A stretch of DNA of 64,000 nt from assembly GCF_002224225.1 (NCBI RefSeq), contig NZ_NJGG01000001.1, positions 124,001-188,000 of the forward strand, in the 5' to 3' direction. Made by a program: the position numbers and the translations under genes. The notes under the pieces were generated by a model. The model did no database searches. It was not told the DNA's origin and worked only from the letters and a program-made list of their open reading frames with translations. The DNA comes from Polynucleobacter cosmopolitanus (GTDB lineage Bacteria > Pseudomonadota > Gammaproteobacteria > Burkholderiales > Burkholderiaceae). This document shows, piece by piece, positions 1 through 8,967 of this stretch. Each line of letters starts with the position of its first letter. The first letter of the stretch is position 1.

Positions 1-1
1 C

Positions 2-931
2 AAGAGCCTTGTAGGCTTGGGAGCCCATAAAACCGTTTCAGCATTTTTGACCGTTTTAATCGGGTTTTTAGGTGTTTTTGGCTTGATGGTGCTTTTTTTA
101 AGTGTTTTACAAAAAGAATTGCCTGCCTTAAGACAGCAATTACCCACCTGGCTTGAACAAATTCATAAACTCACCCAACCTTGGCTGGACAGTCTGGCAC
201 TTGGCTTTGATTTGGAAAAAATCCAAGAGACGATTCAAACCAAAGTCAGCGCTCACCTATCAAACAATGCCGACACATTGATCAGCCATGGTTTATCAAC
301 AGTTTTAAATTCTGGACAAACCATCATTGGCAGCATCGTTGGTCTTGTCTTGATTATTTTTGTGGTTTTTTACTTGATCATTCAGTGGGAAGATTTTTTC
401 AAAAAGATGAGCCCGATGATTCCTCCGAGATGGCTTGGTCAAACCAAACAAATTTTGGTAGAGATTGACGAGCTCTTATCTCAATACCTAAGAGGTCAAC
501 TCTTGGTGATTGCAGTACTGTCTGTTTACTACTCAATGGGTCTTTACTTCTTAGGTGTGACTGGTGCAATTGCACTGGGCCTCTTCACAGGTCTTGCCAT
601 CTTCATCCCTTATATCGGTTACGGTGTCGCACTGATCTTGGCACTACTATCGGCTCTATTGCAGGCTGAGACAGGGGTCAGCATTTTGGCCGTGCTCGCG
701 CTTTATATCGTTGGTCAAACGATTGAAAGCTTCTTCCTCACACCTAAATTGGTGGGTGAGAAAATTGGTTTACATCCAGTCTTGGTGGTGTTTGCATTGA
801 TTCTTTTTGGTGGCTGGTTTGGCTTCTTCGGAATTCTCTTGGCCCTTCCAATGAGTGCCATCGTGCTGGTTTTAGGACGTCACTTGATGATCTTCTATAA
901 AAACTCATCTTGGTACAGAGGTCAGTCTTAG
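2..931 (+). CDS. AI-2E family transporter (PerM-like permease), 5' end outside the window
   Basis: Integral inner-membrane protein of the AI-2E/PerM exporter family; the substrate cannot be told from sequence. The reading frame is open to the left edge, so the true start lies upstream and the TTG at 17 is only an internal codon. Several long hydrophobic segments are visible, with a soluble stretch between the first and second. The C-terminal block FFLTPKLVGEKIGLHPVLVV followed by a GGWFGFFGILLALP segment is the family's characteristic end. The stop TAG at 929-931 overlaps the GTG proposed as the start of hda, so the two genes are translationally linked. Family assignment is firm; function is not. 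Confidence 0.85.
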   Translation, partial: KSLVGLGAHKTVSAFLTVLIGFLGVFGLMVLFLSVLQKELPALRQQLPTWLEQIHKLTQPWLDSLALGFDLEKIQETIQTKVSAHLSNNADTLISHGLSTVLNSGQTIIGSIVGLVLIIFVVFYLIIQWEDFFKKMSPMIPPRWLGQTKQILVEIDELLSQYLRGQLLVIAVLSVYYSMGLYFLGVTGAIALGLFTGLAIFIPYIGYGVALILALLSALLQAETGVSILAVLALYIVGQTIESFFLTPKLVGEKIGLHPVLVVFALILFGGWFGFFGILLALPMSAIVLVLGRHLMIFYKNSSWYRGQS

Positions 932-1689
932 TGTCTCAATCGCCGTCACTGCCTCGCCAAATAGCGCTTGATCTTGGTCACACACCCAAGCCAACGCTAG
1001 ATAACTTCATTGCCACCGGCAATGAAAATTTAATCGCCGTTTTAAAAGATATTCAAGGTAAATGGCAGCAAGCCCCCTCAGAGAAAAATGCATTAAGCAC
1101 TGATTCAAAGATGATTCATTTGTGGGGCGCTAGTGGCTCTGGTCGTACCCACCTCTTATCAGCCCTTCAATTACAAGCTTCTGAGTTGGGCATTCGTGCT
1201 TATTTGCTCAACCACGACAGCAGCATGGATGAATGGCGCGCCTGCGCAGATATGTTAGTTGAACACAATCAAGCACCAGGTTTACTGTGTGTTGACGATA
1301 TTGACCATCTGAGTGAATTTGCTCAAGGCGCCTTATTCAGACTTCACAACTTGATTCGCGAAGCCAGTCATCAACACCTGATCACGACCAGTCTTGCGCC
1401 ATCTTCGAATTTACACATACGAGAAGATTTAAAAACTCGCTTGGTCTGGGGTTTGGTGTTTCAGATGCACGCCTTGTCTGATTCTGAAAAATTACAAGCA
1501 CTTCAGCAAGCCGCCACTGAACGAGGTTTACAAATCTCCAGTGAAGTTGCTCCTTGGCTCTTGAAGCACTTTCACCGCGACATGCCAAGCCTGATGTCCT
1601 TGCTTGAAGCTCTGGATAATTACTCTCTTGAAACCAAAAGAGCCATCACTCTGCCATTATTGAAAGAAATGCTTGCTCAAAAAAATTGA
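931..1689 (+). CDS. hda: DnaA regulatory inactivator Hda
   Basis: Hda is the AAA+ DnaA homologue that, bound to the DNA polymerase sliding clamp, stimulates hydrolysis of DnaA-bound ATP and so prevents re-initiation of replication. The 252-residue protein has a clamp-binding-like motif near its N-terminus (QIALDL), a Walker A of the Hda type in which arginine replaces the usual lysine (GASGSGRTHL), and a Walker B LLCVDDIDHL. It lacks the DnaA DNA-binding domain. I chose the GTG at 931, which overlaps the upstream stop codon and is preceded by AGAGG at about 917; a TTG at 910 is an alternative. It is followed after 16 bases by a HAD phosphatase gene, as in related Burkholderiales. Confidence 0.9.
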   Translation: MSQSPSLPRQIALDLGHTPKPTLDNFIATGNENLIAVLKDIQGKWQQAPSEKNALSTDSKMIHLWGASGSGRTHLLSALQLQASELGIRAYLLNHDSSMDEWRACADMLVEHNQAPGLLCVDDIDHLSEFAQGALFRLHNLIREASHQHLITTSLAPSSNLHIREDLKTRLVWGLVFQMHALSDSEKLQALQQAATERGLQISSEVAPWLLKHFHRDMPSLMSLLEALDNYSLETKRAITLPLLKEMLAQKN

Positions 1690-1705
1690 GCATAATGTGA
1701 CATAG

Positions 1706-2386
1706 ATGACACAAATTGCCTTATTTGACTTAGACCACACCTTATTGCCCATTGACAGTGATCATGAATGGGGGAGATTTTTAGCCAAAATTGGGGTGGT
1801 TGACTCTGATTATTACGCTTTGCAAAACGAACGCTTTTACGCTGACTACAAAGCTGGTCGCCTAGATATCTATGCTTTTCTTGAGTTTGCTCTAAAGCCC
1901 TTATCAGAACACTCAAGAGCCCAGTTAAATGAATGGCATCTTCAATTCATGAAAGAAGTGATTCAACCTCAACTTAAACCAAGTGCTTTTGATTTGGTGA
2001 AACGTCATCAAGATGCAGGCGACTTGTGTTGCGTTGTCACTGCCACCAATAGCTTTGTGACAAGACCCATTGTTGCTGCATTTCAGATTGATCACTTGAT
2101 TGCCACTGAACCCGAGGTGATTGGCGATCCCATGACTGGCAACTTTTCAGGCAAGGTCTTAGGTCTCCCTAACTTTAAAGAAGGTAAAGTCACTCGCTTA
2201 GAAGCATGGCTCAAAGATCAAGGGCTATCTTTAAGCGCTGTGCAGGGCAGTTACTTTTACTCAGACTCCATCAATGATTTACCCCTACTTGAAAAAGCAT
2301 CTCACCCAGTGGCAACCAATCCGGACGCCAGACTGCGTGAGCATGCAGTAAAAAATCAGTGGCCTATTTTGGAATTATTTGCATGA
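1706..2386 (+). CDS. HAD-superfamily subfamily IB phosphatase (SerB-like)
   Basis: Predicted cytoplasmic phosphomonoesterase of 226 residues. HAD motif I is FDLDHTLL (nucleophile Asp in DxDxT form) near residue 8; motif II threonine lies in CVVTATNSF; a conserved lysine precedes motif III, which reads YSDSINDLPLL. The layout, with an insert between motifs I and II, matches the IB subfamily that contains phosphoserine phosphatase and similar enzymes. The substrate cannot be predicted. Its stop codon overlaps the start of pcnB in an ATGA arrangement, so it is co-translated with that gene; a link to RNA metabolism is only positional. Confidence 0.85.
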   Translation: MTQIALFDLDHTLLPIDSDHEWGRFLAKIGVVDSDYYALQNERFYADYKAGRLDIYAFLEFALKPLSEHSRAQLNEWHLQFMKEVIQPQLKPSAFDLVKRHQDAGDLCCVVTATNSFVTRPIVAAFQIDHLIATEPEVIGDPMTGNFSGKVLGLPNFKEGKVTRLEAWLKDQGLSLSAVQGSYFYSDSINDLPLLEKASHPVATNPDARLREHAVKNQWPILELFA

Positions 2387-3780
2387 TTCGTCGGTTCATC
2401 AATAAACTTCTAAAAAAGCCAACGGGGCAAAAGAAGCTGATCCATGGTCATGCGCTGATGGCGCAAAAAATCAATAAGCGCACTCATCGAATCAATCCTG
2501 AGTTACTTTCAAAGAATGCTGTCAAAGTAACCCATGTCCTTCAAGACGCTGGTTATGACGCTTACATCGTGGGTGGAGCGGTGCGTGACTTGCTCCTAGG
2601 TATTGCACCCAAAGATTTTGATGTGGCGACCAACGCCACCCCTGATCAAGTTCAAAAACTATTCCGTCGTTCAAGATTGATTGGTCGACGATTCCAGATT
2701 GTGCACGTTACCTTCTACGGCAAAGAGCGCCCTGAGATCATTGAAGTTTCTACGTTCAGAGCGCATGCTCAAGCTGATCAAGCCGATGTGGCTGCCAGCG
2801 GCAGAATTCTTCGAGACAACGTTTGGGGCGATCAAGCAGAAGATGCCACACGCAGAGATTTTTCCATCAATGCGATGTACTACGATCCGCAAACTGAAGT
2901 CGTGTTGGATTATCACGACGGCATGAAAGACTTAAACGCCAAAATTATCAGAATGATTGGCGAACCAACTCAGCGATACCGTGAAGACCCTGTTCGCATG
3001 CTAAGAGCCATTCGATTCGCTGCCAAAACTGGCTTTGTGATTGAAAAAGAAACTCTTGCCCCCATCGAGCAATTGGGCGATTTAATTCAGGACGTGCCAA
3101 GCTCACGACTATTTGATGAGATTCTTAAATTACTCATGTCCGGTCACGCCTGGGCTTCGATTGAAGGATTAGAAAAAGTCGGTTTACATCACAAAATACT
3201 GCCCCTCATTGAGGTCATTTTGAGTGACGAAGATAGAACTGCCTTTGTTAAGAAGTCTCTAGAAAACACTGATGAAAGAATCAAATCTGGCAAACCAGTG
3301 TCTGCAGGTTTCTTGTTCGCCACACTTCTTTGGCATGACGTACAAGAAGCATGGATCAATTTTGAAAACACTTCCATGCCAGCGGTTCCAGCATTACATG
3401 CTGCCATCGATCAGGTCTTTGAACGTCAAAAAGAATTCTTGGGCATGCAAAGAAGACACGAAGCTGACATGCGAGAAATTTGGACCATGCAACCCCGCTT
3501 AGAAAAGCGTGTGGGTCGATACCCTTATCGCCTGGTTGAAAGTCCAAAATTCAAAGCCGCTTACGATTTCTTATTGCTGCGCTGTCAAACCAATGAAATT
3601 GATGCTGAAATCGGCCAATGGTGGACTGACTTTTGGCAAGGCGACGATTTCTTAAGGGCAGATTTGATGCTACAGGTTAAAAATACCCCTGAAGCGGCCG
3701 GAACGTCATCGGCTCCTAAAAAAAGACGTCGCAGAACCCGCTCAAAAGCCGCAAAACCAGCAGTCGAGCAAACTAATTAA
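2383..3780 (+). CDS. pcnB: Polynucleotide adenylyltransferase (poly(A) polymerase I)
   Basis: Adds 3' poly(A) tails to RNA, marking it for exonucleolytic decay. The 465-residue protein has the class II nucleotidyltransferase signature YIVGGAVRDLLLG followed by the metal-binding DFDVAT pair, the RRDFSINAMYYD motif and the RNA-binding core DPVRMLRAIRFAAKTGF, in family order. The C-terminus is a lysine/arginine-rich tail (KKRRRRTRSKAAKPA), common in PcnB and absent from CCA-adding enzymes, which supports the PcnB assignment. I chose the ATG at 2383 because it forms an ATGA overlap with the preceding stop; an upstream in-frame start at 2359 would only add residues lying inside the previous gene. 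Confidence 0.92.
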   Translation: MIRRFINKLLKKPTGQKKLIHGHALMAQKINKRTHRINPELLSKNAVKVTHVLQDAGYDAYIVGGAVRDLLLGIAPKDFDVATNATPDQVQKLFRRSRLIGRRFQIVHVTFYGKERPEIIEVSTFRAHAQADQADVAASGRILRDNVWGDQAEDATRRDFSINAMYYDPQTEVVLDYHDGMKDLNAKIIRMIGEPTQRYREDPVRMLRAIRFAAKTGFVIEKETLAPIEQLGDLIQDVPSSRLFDEILKLLMSGHAWASIEGLEKVGLHHKILPLIEVILSDEDRTAFVKKSLENTDERIKSGKPVSAGFLFATLLWHDVQEAWINFENTSMPAVPALHAAIDQVFERQKEFLGMQRRHEADMREIWTMQPRLEKRVGRYPYRLVESPKFKAAYDFLLLRCQTNEIDAEIGQWWTDFWQGDDFLRADLMLQVKNTPEAAGTSSAPKKRRRRTRSKAAKPAVEQTN

Positions 3781-3820
3781 AAAAACGATAAAGTACAGCT
3801 ATATTGAAAAGGGAGTTCCA

Positions 3821-4324
3821 ATGGCATTGGCCTTCATTGGTCTTGGTGGCAACATTGGTGATACGCAGCAATTCATCAAAGACGCCATTGTTTGTTTAGC
3901 TCAACATCCTGAGCTACGGATACTCACGCGCAGCTGCATGTATCAGAGCGCCCCTGTTGGTGCCGAAGGTCCTGATTTCATCAACGCAGTCATTTCAATT
4001 GAAACTCAACTAACTCCTGATGATCTTTTGTCTATCTGTCAAAGCATTGAAAATACTTTTGGTAGAGAGCGTCCTTATATCAATGCCCCACGCACACTTG
4101 ATTTAGATGTTTTGGCTTACGATGATTTAGCGATCCAAAACGAAAGATTAACGATTCCACACCCGCGCATGATCGAACGATCATTCGTTCTTTTTCCCCT
4201 TTTAGAAATTGCTCCGGATATTGACTTGCCCGGATTTGGTAAATTAACGAAATACATACCAAATGTTGAGCATCAAAGAATTAACAGGATGCAAGGGTGC
4301 AATTGCCCTACTCAGCATATTTAA
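3821..4324 (+). CDS. folK: 2-amino-4-hydroxy-6-hydroxymethyldihydropteridine pyrophosphokinase
   Basis: Transfers pyrophosphate from ATP to 6-hydroxymethyl-7,8-dihydropterin in folate synthesis. The 167-residue protein starts with the typical [10 protein letters not shown] and contains the HPPK signature [13 protein letters not shown] followed by [15 protein letters not shown], which carries the metal-binding acidic residues. The start ATG is preceded by a good ribosome-binding site (GGGAG about 7 bases upstream). It sits between pcnB and panB, the usual Burkholderiales order, and folate is the one-carbon donor source for the panB reaction next door. Confidence 0.93.
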   Translation: MALAFIGLGGNIGDTQQFIKDAIVCLAQHPELRILTRSCMYQSAPVGAEGPDFINAVISIETQLTPDDLLSICQSIENTFGRERPYINAPRTLDLDVLAYDDLAIQNERLTIPHPRMIERSFVLFPLLEIAPDIDLPGFGKLTKYIPNVEHQRINRMQGCNCPTQHI

Positions 4325-4338
4325 AAGGCAAGATACAC

Positions 4339-5169
4339 ATGAGTTATTTACAAGAATCAGCCACCACGCGTGGACTTGTGACCATTTCCAAACTTCAAGA
4401 AATGCGTCAAGCAGGTGAAAAAATCGCTGTTTTAACTGCTTACGATGCAAGCTTTACAGCTCTCATGGATCAAGCTGGTATTGATGTGATTTTAATTGGC
4501 GACTCTTTGGGCAACGTTGTTCAAGGTGAATCCAGCACCATCCCAGTGACACTTGAGCACATGGTCTATCACACCAGTTGCGTCGCCAAAGGACAAGAAT
4601 CTGCTTTCTTGATTGCTGACATGCCTTTTGGATCATATTCAACACCTGAACAAGCCATGCTCAACGCGGCAGAGCTGATGAGAGCTGGTGCTCACATGGT
4701 CAAATTAGAAGGTGGGGCTTGGCTTGCCCAAACCGTGAAGTTTTTAGTGGAGAGAAGTGTTCCAGTTTCAGCTCACTTGGGCTTACTTCCTCAGTCAGTT
4801 CACACCATCGGCGGCTTCAAAGTACAAGGCAAATCGACAGAATCAGCGCAGATGTTGATCAATGATGCCAAAGCACTGCAAGAGGCAGGAGCCCAACTGT
4901 TAGTTTTAGAGGCCATTCCATCAGAGCTTGGTAAAAAAGTGACGGACGCAATTCAAATTCCAACCATTGGCATCGGTGCTGGACCTGATTGCTCTGGTCA
5001 AGTGCTGGTGATGCATGACATGTTGGGTGCATTTCCAGGAAGAAGTCCTAAATTTGTTAAAAACTTCTTATCTGGACAAAGCTCAATAGAGGCTGCATTC
5101 AAATCCTACATCCAAGAAGTCAAAACCGGGAAATTTCCCGGTCCTGAGCACTGCTTTAAATCTACTTAA
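4339..5169 (+). CDS. panB: 3-methyl-2-oxobutanoate hydroxymethyltransferase
   Basis: First committed step of pantothenate (coenzyme A) synthesis: transfers a hydroxymethyl group from methylene-tetrahydrofolate to 2-oxoisovalerate. The 276-residue protein shows the metal- and substrate-binding [29 protein letters not shown] and the later [20 protein letters not shown] block. The ATG at 4339 gives the usual family length; a GTG at 4297 would overlap folK. No panC follows. The gene ends tail-to-tail with dnaJ and overlaps it by 4 bases. A perfect 18-base palindrome lies inside its last codons (5125-5142). Confidence 0.93.
   Translation: MSYLQESATTRGLVTISKLQEMRQAGEKIAVLTAYDASFTALMDQAGIDVILIGDSLGNVVQGESSTIPVTLEHMVYHTSCVAKGQESAFLIADMPFGSYSTPEQAMLNAAELMRAGAHMVKLEGGAWLAQTVKFLVERSVPVSAHLGLLPQSVHTIGGFKVQGKSTESAQMLINDAKALQEAGAQLLVLEAIPSELGKKVTDAIQIPTIGIGAGPDCSGQVLVMHDMLGAFPGRSPKFVKNFLSGQSSIEAAFKSYIQEVKTGKFPGPEHCFKST
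5125..5142. repeat. Perfect 18-bp palindrome at the convergent panB/dnaJ ends
   Basis: The bases ACCGGGAAATTTCCCGGT read the same on both strands. As RNA it can fold into a six-pair GC-rich stem with an AAAUUU loop. It lies within the last panB codons, 24 bases before the dnaJ stop, at the only place where a terminator for these two convergent genes could be; no long U tract follows on either strand. Confidence 0.7.
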
Positions 5170-6305
5170 TTAAAGAAGTCTTTCACGCGATCCACCCAGC
5201 CCTTTTGTTGAGGATTGTGTTTGGCACCGCCTGATTTCAAACTTTCATCTAATTTCTTCAAGATATCTTTTTGCTCTTGATTGAGCTTCACCGGTGTTTC
5301 TACTTGAACATGGATGTACAAGTCACCGGGTAAAGATGTTCTCAAGCTCTTGATGCCTTTTGATCTCAATCTAAATGTCTTACCGCTCTGAGTTCCTTCT
5401 GGAACATCGAAGCTGGCTTTGCCAGACAGCGTTGGGACTTGGATCTCACCACCCAAAGCTGCATCAATGAATGAAATCGGCATTTGACAATGCAAGTCAT
5501 CGCCATCACGCTCGAACACTGGGTGTTCTTTGATATGAACTTCAACATACAAATCACCGCTTGGGCCACCATTCACGCCAGGCTCACCATTGCCAGTCGA
5601 ACGAATTCTCATACCATCATCAATACCCGCAGGGATTTTGACTTCGAGTGTTTTTTGAGATTTTGTTTTACCTGCGCCATGACATTTTTTACATGGCTTA
5701 GGAATGTGTTTCCCCGATCCATTGCATCGCGGGCAAGTTTGCTCCATAGAAAAAAAGCCTTGAGAAACTCTGACTTGGCCAGCGCCATGACAAGTTCCAC
5801 ATGTTTCAACTTTTGTTCCTGGCTCAGCACCCTCTCCACCGCAATGTTCGCAGTTAGACCAACTTGGGACTCTGATCTGCGTCTCGTGACCATGAGCAGC
5901 TTCTTCAAGCGAGATTTCCATGCTGTAGCGAAGATCGGCACCACGATAGACCTGAGGTCCACCACGGCCACCGCGACCACCCGCAGCGCCACCACCGAAG
6001 ATATCTCCGAAGATGTCGCCAAAGGCATCTGAAAAGCCGCCAAAACCTTGGCCACCGCCCATGCCGCCCATATTAGGATCGACACCAGCATGACCATATT
6101 GATCATAGGCAGCGCGCTTCTGAGGATCAGATAGCATCTCATAAGCCTCTTTGGCTTCTTTGAATTTATCCTCAGCCTCTTTGCTATCAGGATTACGGTC
6201 TGGGTGATACTTCATTGCCAACTTACGATAAGATTTTTTGATCTCTTCGTCAGTGGCATTCCGAGCTACCCCCAGAATGTCATAAAAATCGCGCTTGTTA
6301 GCCAA
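5166..6305 (-). CDS. dnaJ: Chaperone protein DnaJ (Hsp40)
   Basis: Co-chaperone that delivers unfolded clients to DnaK and stimulates its ATPase. The 379-residue protein has all class I parts: N-terminal J domain with the HPD tripeptide (KYHPDRNP, about residues 32-39), a Gly/Phe-rich linker, four CxxCxGxG zinc-finger repeats ([32 protein letters not shown]) and the C-terminal substrate-binding domain. It starts with TTG at 6305; a Shine-Dalgarno AAGGAA overlapping the dnaK stop codon supports this start. Nine bases separate it from dnaK, so it is the last gene of the grpE-dnaK-dnaJ run. Confidence 0.96.
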   Translation of the reverse strand: MANKRDFYDILGVARNATDEEIKKSYRKLAMKYHPDRNPDSKEAEDKFKEAKEAYEMLSDPQKRAAYDQYGHAGVDPNMGGMGGGQGFGGFSDAFGDIFGDIFGGGAAGGRGGRGGPQVYRGADLRYSMEISLEEAAHGHETQIRVPSWSNCEHCGGEGAEPGTKVETCGTCHGAGQVRVSQGFFSMEQTCPRCNGSGKHIPKPCKKCHGAGKTKSQKTLEVKIPAGIDDGMRIRSTGNGEPGVNGGPSGDLYVEVHIKEHPVFERDGDDLHCQMPISFIDAALGGEIQVPTLSGKASFDVPEGTQSGKTFRLRSKGIKSLRTSLPGDLYIHVQVETPVKLNQEQKDILKKLDESLKSGGAKHNPQQKGWVDRVKDFFN

Positions 6306-6314
6306 AACTATTCC

Positions 6315-8237
6315 TTACTTCTTGTCGTTTACTTCCTTGAATTCTGCATCAACGACATTGTCGTCTTTAGGTTTAGCATTATCACCGCCAGCTTGAGCTG
6401 CTTGGTTTTTTTCAGCCATGGCAGCATACACTTTTTCACCTAACTTCTGACTAACCTTGCCCAACTCTTCAGTTTTGGCAGCAATGGCATCTTTGTCAGT
6501 GCCTTTAGCTGCTTCTTCCAAGTCTTTCATGGCCGCTTCAATTTTTTCTTTTTCACCAGCCTCTAAAGAAGCGCCATGCTCTTCAAGGGCCTTCTTGGTT
6601 GAATGAACCAAAGCTTCGGCTGTATTTTTTGTATCCACCAATTCACGCAACTTCTTATCTTCTTCTGCGTTCTCTTCCGCATCTTTCACCATGCGTTGGA
6701 TTTCCTCTTCAGACAAACCAGAATTGGCCTTGATGGTGATTTTGTTTTCTTTACCAGTTGCTTTGTCTTTGGCGCCCACGTGCAAAATACCGTTAGCATC
6801 AATGTCAAAAGACACTTCAATCTGTGGCGTGCCACGTGATGCTGGAGCAATACCTTCTAGGTTGAACTCACCCAAGACTTTGTTCGCAGAAGCCATCTCG
6901 CGCTCACCTTGGAAAACCTTGATGGTCACCGCAGGTTGATTATCTTCTGCAGTTGAGAACACTTGAGCATGCTTGGTTGGGATGGTGGTATTTTTTGTGA
7001 TCATCTTTGTCATCACGCCACCCAAAGTTTCGATACCCAATGACAAAGGTGTTACATCCAATAACAACACATCGGTACGATCGCCTGATAAAACCGCTCC
7101 CTGAATCGCAGCGCCGACAGCAACAGCTTCGTCTGGGTTCACATCTTTGCGTGGCTCTTGACCGAAAAATTCTTTTACTTTCTCCTGAACCTTAGGCATA
7201 CGGGTCATACCGCCTACCAAGATCACATCATGAATATCACCCACAGCAACGCCAGCATCTTTGATGGCTGTGCGGCAAGGATCAATCGTGCGTGCGATCA
7301 AGTCATCCACCAAAGACTCTAATTTGGCACGAGTCATTTTGATGTTTAAATGCTTAGGACCTGATGCATCAGCGGTGATGTATGGCAAGTTAATGTCTGA
7401 TTGAGCGCTTGATGACAATTCGATTTTTGCTTTTTCAGCAGCTTCTTTCAAACGCTGCAAAGCCAATACGTCTTTTGAAAGATCCACGCCTTGTTCTTTT
7501 TTGAACTCATCAATGATGTAATCAATGATGCGCTGGTCAAAGTCTTCACCACCTAAGAATGTGTCACCGTTGGTTGACAACACTTCAAATTGCTTTTCAC
7601 CATCGACATCAGCAATCTCAATGATTGATACGTCAAACGTACCACCACCCAAGTCATAAACAGCAATCTTGCGATCGCCTTTTTCTTGCTTGTCCAAACC
7701 AAAGGCAAGTGCTGCTGCAGTTGGCTCGTTGATGATGCGCTTAACATCTAAGCCAGCAATACGGCCAGCATCTTTGGTTGCTTGACGTTGGCTGTCGTTG
7801 AAATACGCAGGCACAGTGATCACAGCTTCAGTGACTTCCTCACCCAAGTAATCTTCAGCAGTCTTCTTCATTTTGCGAAGAACTTCAGCAGAAATTTGTG
7901 GAGGGGCCATTTTTTTACCACGCACCTCAACCCATGCATCGCCGTTATCAGCTTTTGCAATCGTGTAAGGCATCAAATTGATGTCTTTTTGAACTTCTTT
8001 CTCTTCAAACTTGCGGCCAATCAAACGCTTCACCGCGTATAGCGTGTTACGTGGATTCGTCACAGATTGGCGTTTAGCAGGAGCACCCACCAAGATTTCA
8101 CCGTCTTCCATATAAGCAATGATGGAAGGGGTTGTGCGCGCACCTTCTGCGTTCTCAATCACTTTAGGGGTATTACCCTCCAAAATTGAAACGCACGAAT
8201 TGGTTGTTCCTAAGTCAATACCGATGATCTTTGCCAT
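6315..8237 (-). CDS. dnaK: Chaperone protein DnaK (Hsp70)
   Basis: ATP-dependent cytosolic chaperone. The 640-residue protein begins with [13 protein letters not shown] (phosphate loop 1), contains the [12 protein letters not shown] and [14 protein letters not shown] signatures of the Hsp70 nucleotide-binding domain, then the linker [13 protein letters not shown], the peptide-binding domain and a charged helical lid, ending in [11 protein letters not shown] like other proteobacterial DnaK proteins. A Shine-Dalgarno AGGAG lies 7 bases before the ATG. It has its own sigma-32-type promoter in the gap after grpE (8270-8297), besides probable read-through from the grpE promoter. Confidence 0.98.
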   Translation of the reverse strand: MAKIIGIDLGTTNSCVSILEGNTPKVIENAEGARTTPSIIAYMEDGEILVGAPAKRQSVTNPRNTLYAVKRLIGRKFEEKEVQKDINLMPYTIAKADNGDAWVEVRGKKMAPPQISAEVLRKMKKTAEDYLGEEVTEAVITVPAYFNDSQRQATKDAGRIAGLDVKRIINEPTAAALAFGLDKQEKGDRKIAVYDLGGGTFDVSIIEIADVDGEKQFEVLSTNGDTFLGGEDFDQRIIDYIIDEFKKEQGVDLSKDVLALQRLKEAAEKAKIELSSSAQSDINLPYITADASGPKHLNIKMTRAKLESLVDDLIARTIDPCRTAIKDAGVAVGDIHDVILVGGMTRMPKVQEKVKEFFGQEPRKDVNPDEAVAVGAAIQGAVLSGDRTDVLLLDVTPLSLGIETLGGVMTKMITKNTTIPTKHAQVFSTAEDNQPAVTIKVFQGEREMASANKVLGEFNLEGIAPASRGTPQIEVSFDIDANGILHVGAKDKATGKENKITIKANSGLSEEEIQRMVKDAEENAEEDKKLRELVDTKNTAEALVHSTKKALEEHGASLEAGEKEKIEAAMKDLEEAAKGTDKDAIAAKTEELGKVSQKLGEKVYAAMAEKNQAAQAGGDNAKPKDDNVVDAEFKEVNDKK

Positions 8238-8269
8238 GCTTAACTCCTAAAAATTGTTTTATGTATGTA

Positions 8270-8297
8270 ATTTGGGGATGAATGATGTGATTTCAAG
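8270..8297 (-). promoter_or_regulatory. Sigma-32 (RpoH) promoter of dnaK
   Basis: On the minus strand CTTGAAA (8297-8291) is followed after 13 bases by CCCCAAAT (8277-8270), close to the consensus CTTGAAA-N11-15-CCCCATNT. It lies in the 77-base gap between grpE and dnaK, about 30 bases before the dnaK start. Directly upstream, AAGTAA occurs twice with a 10-base period (8315-8320 and 8305-8310). Confidence 0.85.
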
Positions 8298-8314
8298 GCC
8301 TGGTTTACTTGTGC

Positions 8315-8878
8315 TTACTTGGGCTGACTAACGGTCACCAAAGCAGGCCTTAAAACGCGGTCTTCGATCAAATAGCCTTTTTGCAAGACAGTCACAACAG
8401 TATTGGCCTCTTGTTCATGAGGAACCATTGCGATGGCTTGATGGCGATGAGGATCGAATTTCTCGCCAACTGGGTTGATTTCTAGAACCCTGCCTTTTTC
8501 CAAAGCAGAAACCAATTGCTTGAGCGTTAACTCGATGCCCTCTTTCATCTTGGCAGAGTCTGCGCCACTGTCTGTTAAGGCAGCGTTCAAGCTATCCAAA
8601 ACAGGCAATAAATTCTCAGCAAACCCTTCAATGGCAAATTTATGGGCTTTGGCCACATCTTCCATAGAACGTCTGCGGGCATTTTCTACTTCAGCCTTGG
8701 CACGTAAAAATTGGTCTTGAAACTCTTTGATTTGAGCCTCTAAGGCCAAAATGATTTCTTCCGGCGTCAAAGGGACATTGGATGGATCTGATGCTTCGGC
8801 AGCCTGATTCAACTCATTGATTTCATGAGTATTTTCTTGTGCAGACGAAGGTATTTCTTGGTTTTTATCTTGGCTCAT
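8315..8878 (-). CDS. grpE: Nucleotide exchange factor GrpE
   Basis: Releases ADP from DnaK and so resets the Hsp70 cycle. The 187-residue protein has an acidic N-terminus, a long coiled-coil helix (about residues 40-100, containing [20 protein letters not shown]) and the C-terminal beta domain with the family pattern [15 protein letters not shown] ending in [10 protein letters not shown]. No Shine-Dalgarno sequence is seen: a perfect inverted repeat ends two bases before the ATG. A sigma-32 promoter lies immediately upstream of that repeat. It is followed by dnaK after 77 bases. Confidence 0.95.
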   Translation of the reverse strand: MSQDKNQEIPSSAQENTHEINELNQAAEASDPSNVPLTPEEIILALEAQIKEFQDQFLRAKAEVENARRRSMEDVAKAHKFAIEGFAENLLPVLDSLNAALTDSGADSAKMKEGIELTLKQLVSALEKGRVLEINPVGEKFDPHRHQAIAMVPHEQEANTVVTVLQKGYLIEDRVLRPALVTVSQPK

Positions 8879-8880
8879 AA

Positions 8881-8905
8881 GTCATTTATTCGTGTAATAA
8901 ATGAC
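8881..8905. repeat. Perfect 10-bp inverted repeat abutting the grpE start
   Basis: GTCATTTATT (8881-8890) and AATAAATGAC (8896-8905) are exact reverse complements around a 5-base centre. The repeat sits between the sigma-32 -10 box and the grpE start codon, two bases from the ATG. It is not the CIRCE sequence. Confidence 0.85.
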
Positions 8906-8906
8906 C

Positions 8907-8934
8907 ATATAGGGCCTAAAAATGAAATTTCAAG
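8907..8934 (-). promoter_or_regulatory. Sigma-32 (RpoH) promoter of grpE
   Basis: Minus strand CTTGAAA (8934-8928), 13 bases, then CCCTATAT (8914-8907), a near-consensus RpoH promoter. The likely start point, 5-8 bases after the -10 box, falls inside the inverted repeat at 8881-8905, giving a leader of only about 20 bases. Confidence 0.88.
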
Positions 8935-8936
8935 GC

Positions 8937-8967
8937 CCTATCTTCACTTTATCTTTGATTTATCTTT
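8937..8967 (-). repeat. Three 9-bp direct repeats in 11-bp phase upstream of the grpE promoter
   Basis: Reading the minus strand, AAAGATAAA (8967-8959), AAAGATAAA (8956-8948) and GAAGATAGG (8945-8937) follow each other with an exact 11-base period, ending two bases before the CTTGAAA -35 box. The first copy overlaps the hemH stop codon. The regular spacing places all three on one face of the helix. Confidence 0.65.

Noticed and set aside
5484..6142. Long open frames on both strands across dnaJ (182 and 177 codons)
   Set aside because: They are shadows of dnaJ: the real frame carries the J domain and four zinc-finger repeats, and the other frames show no recognisable protein pattern.
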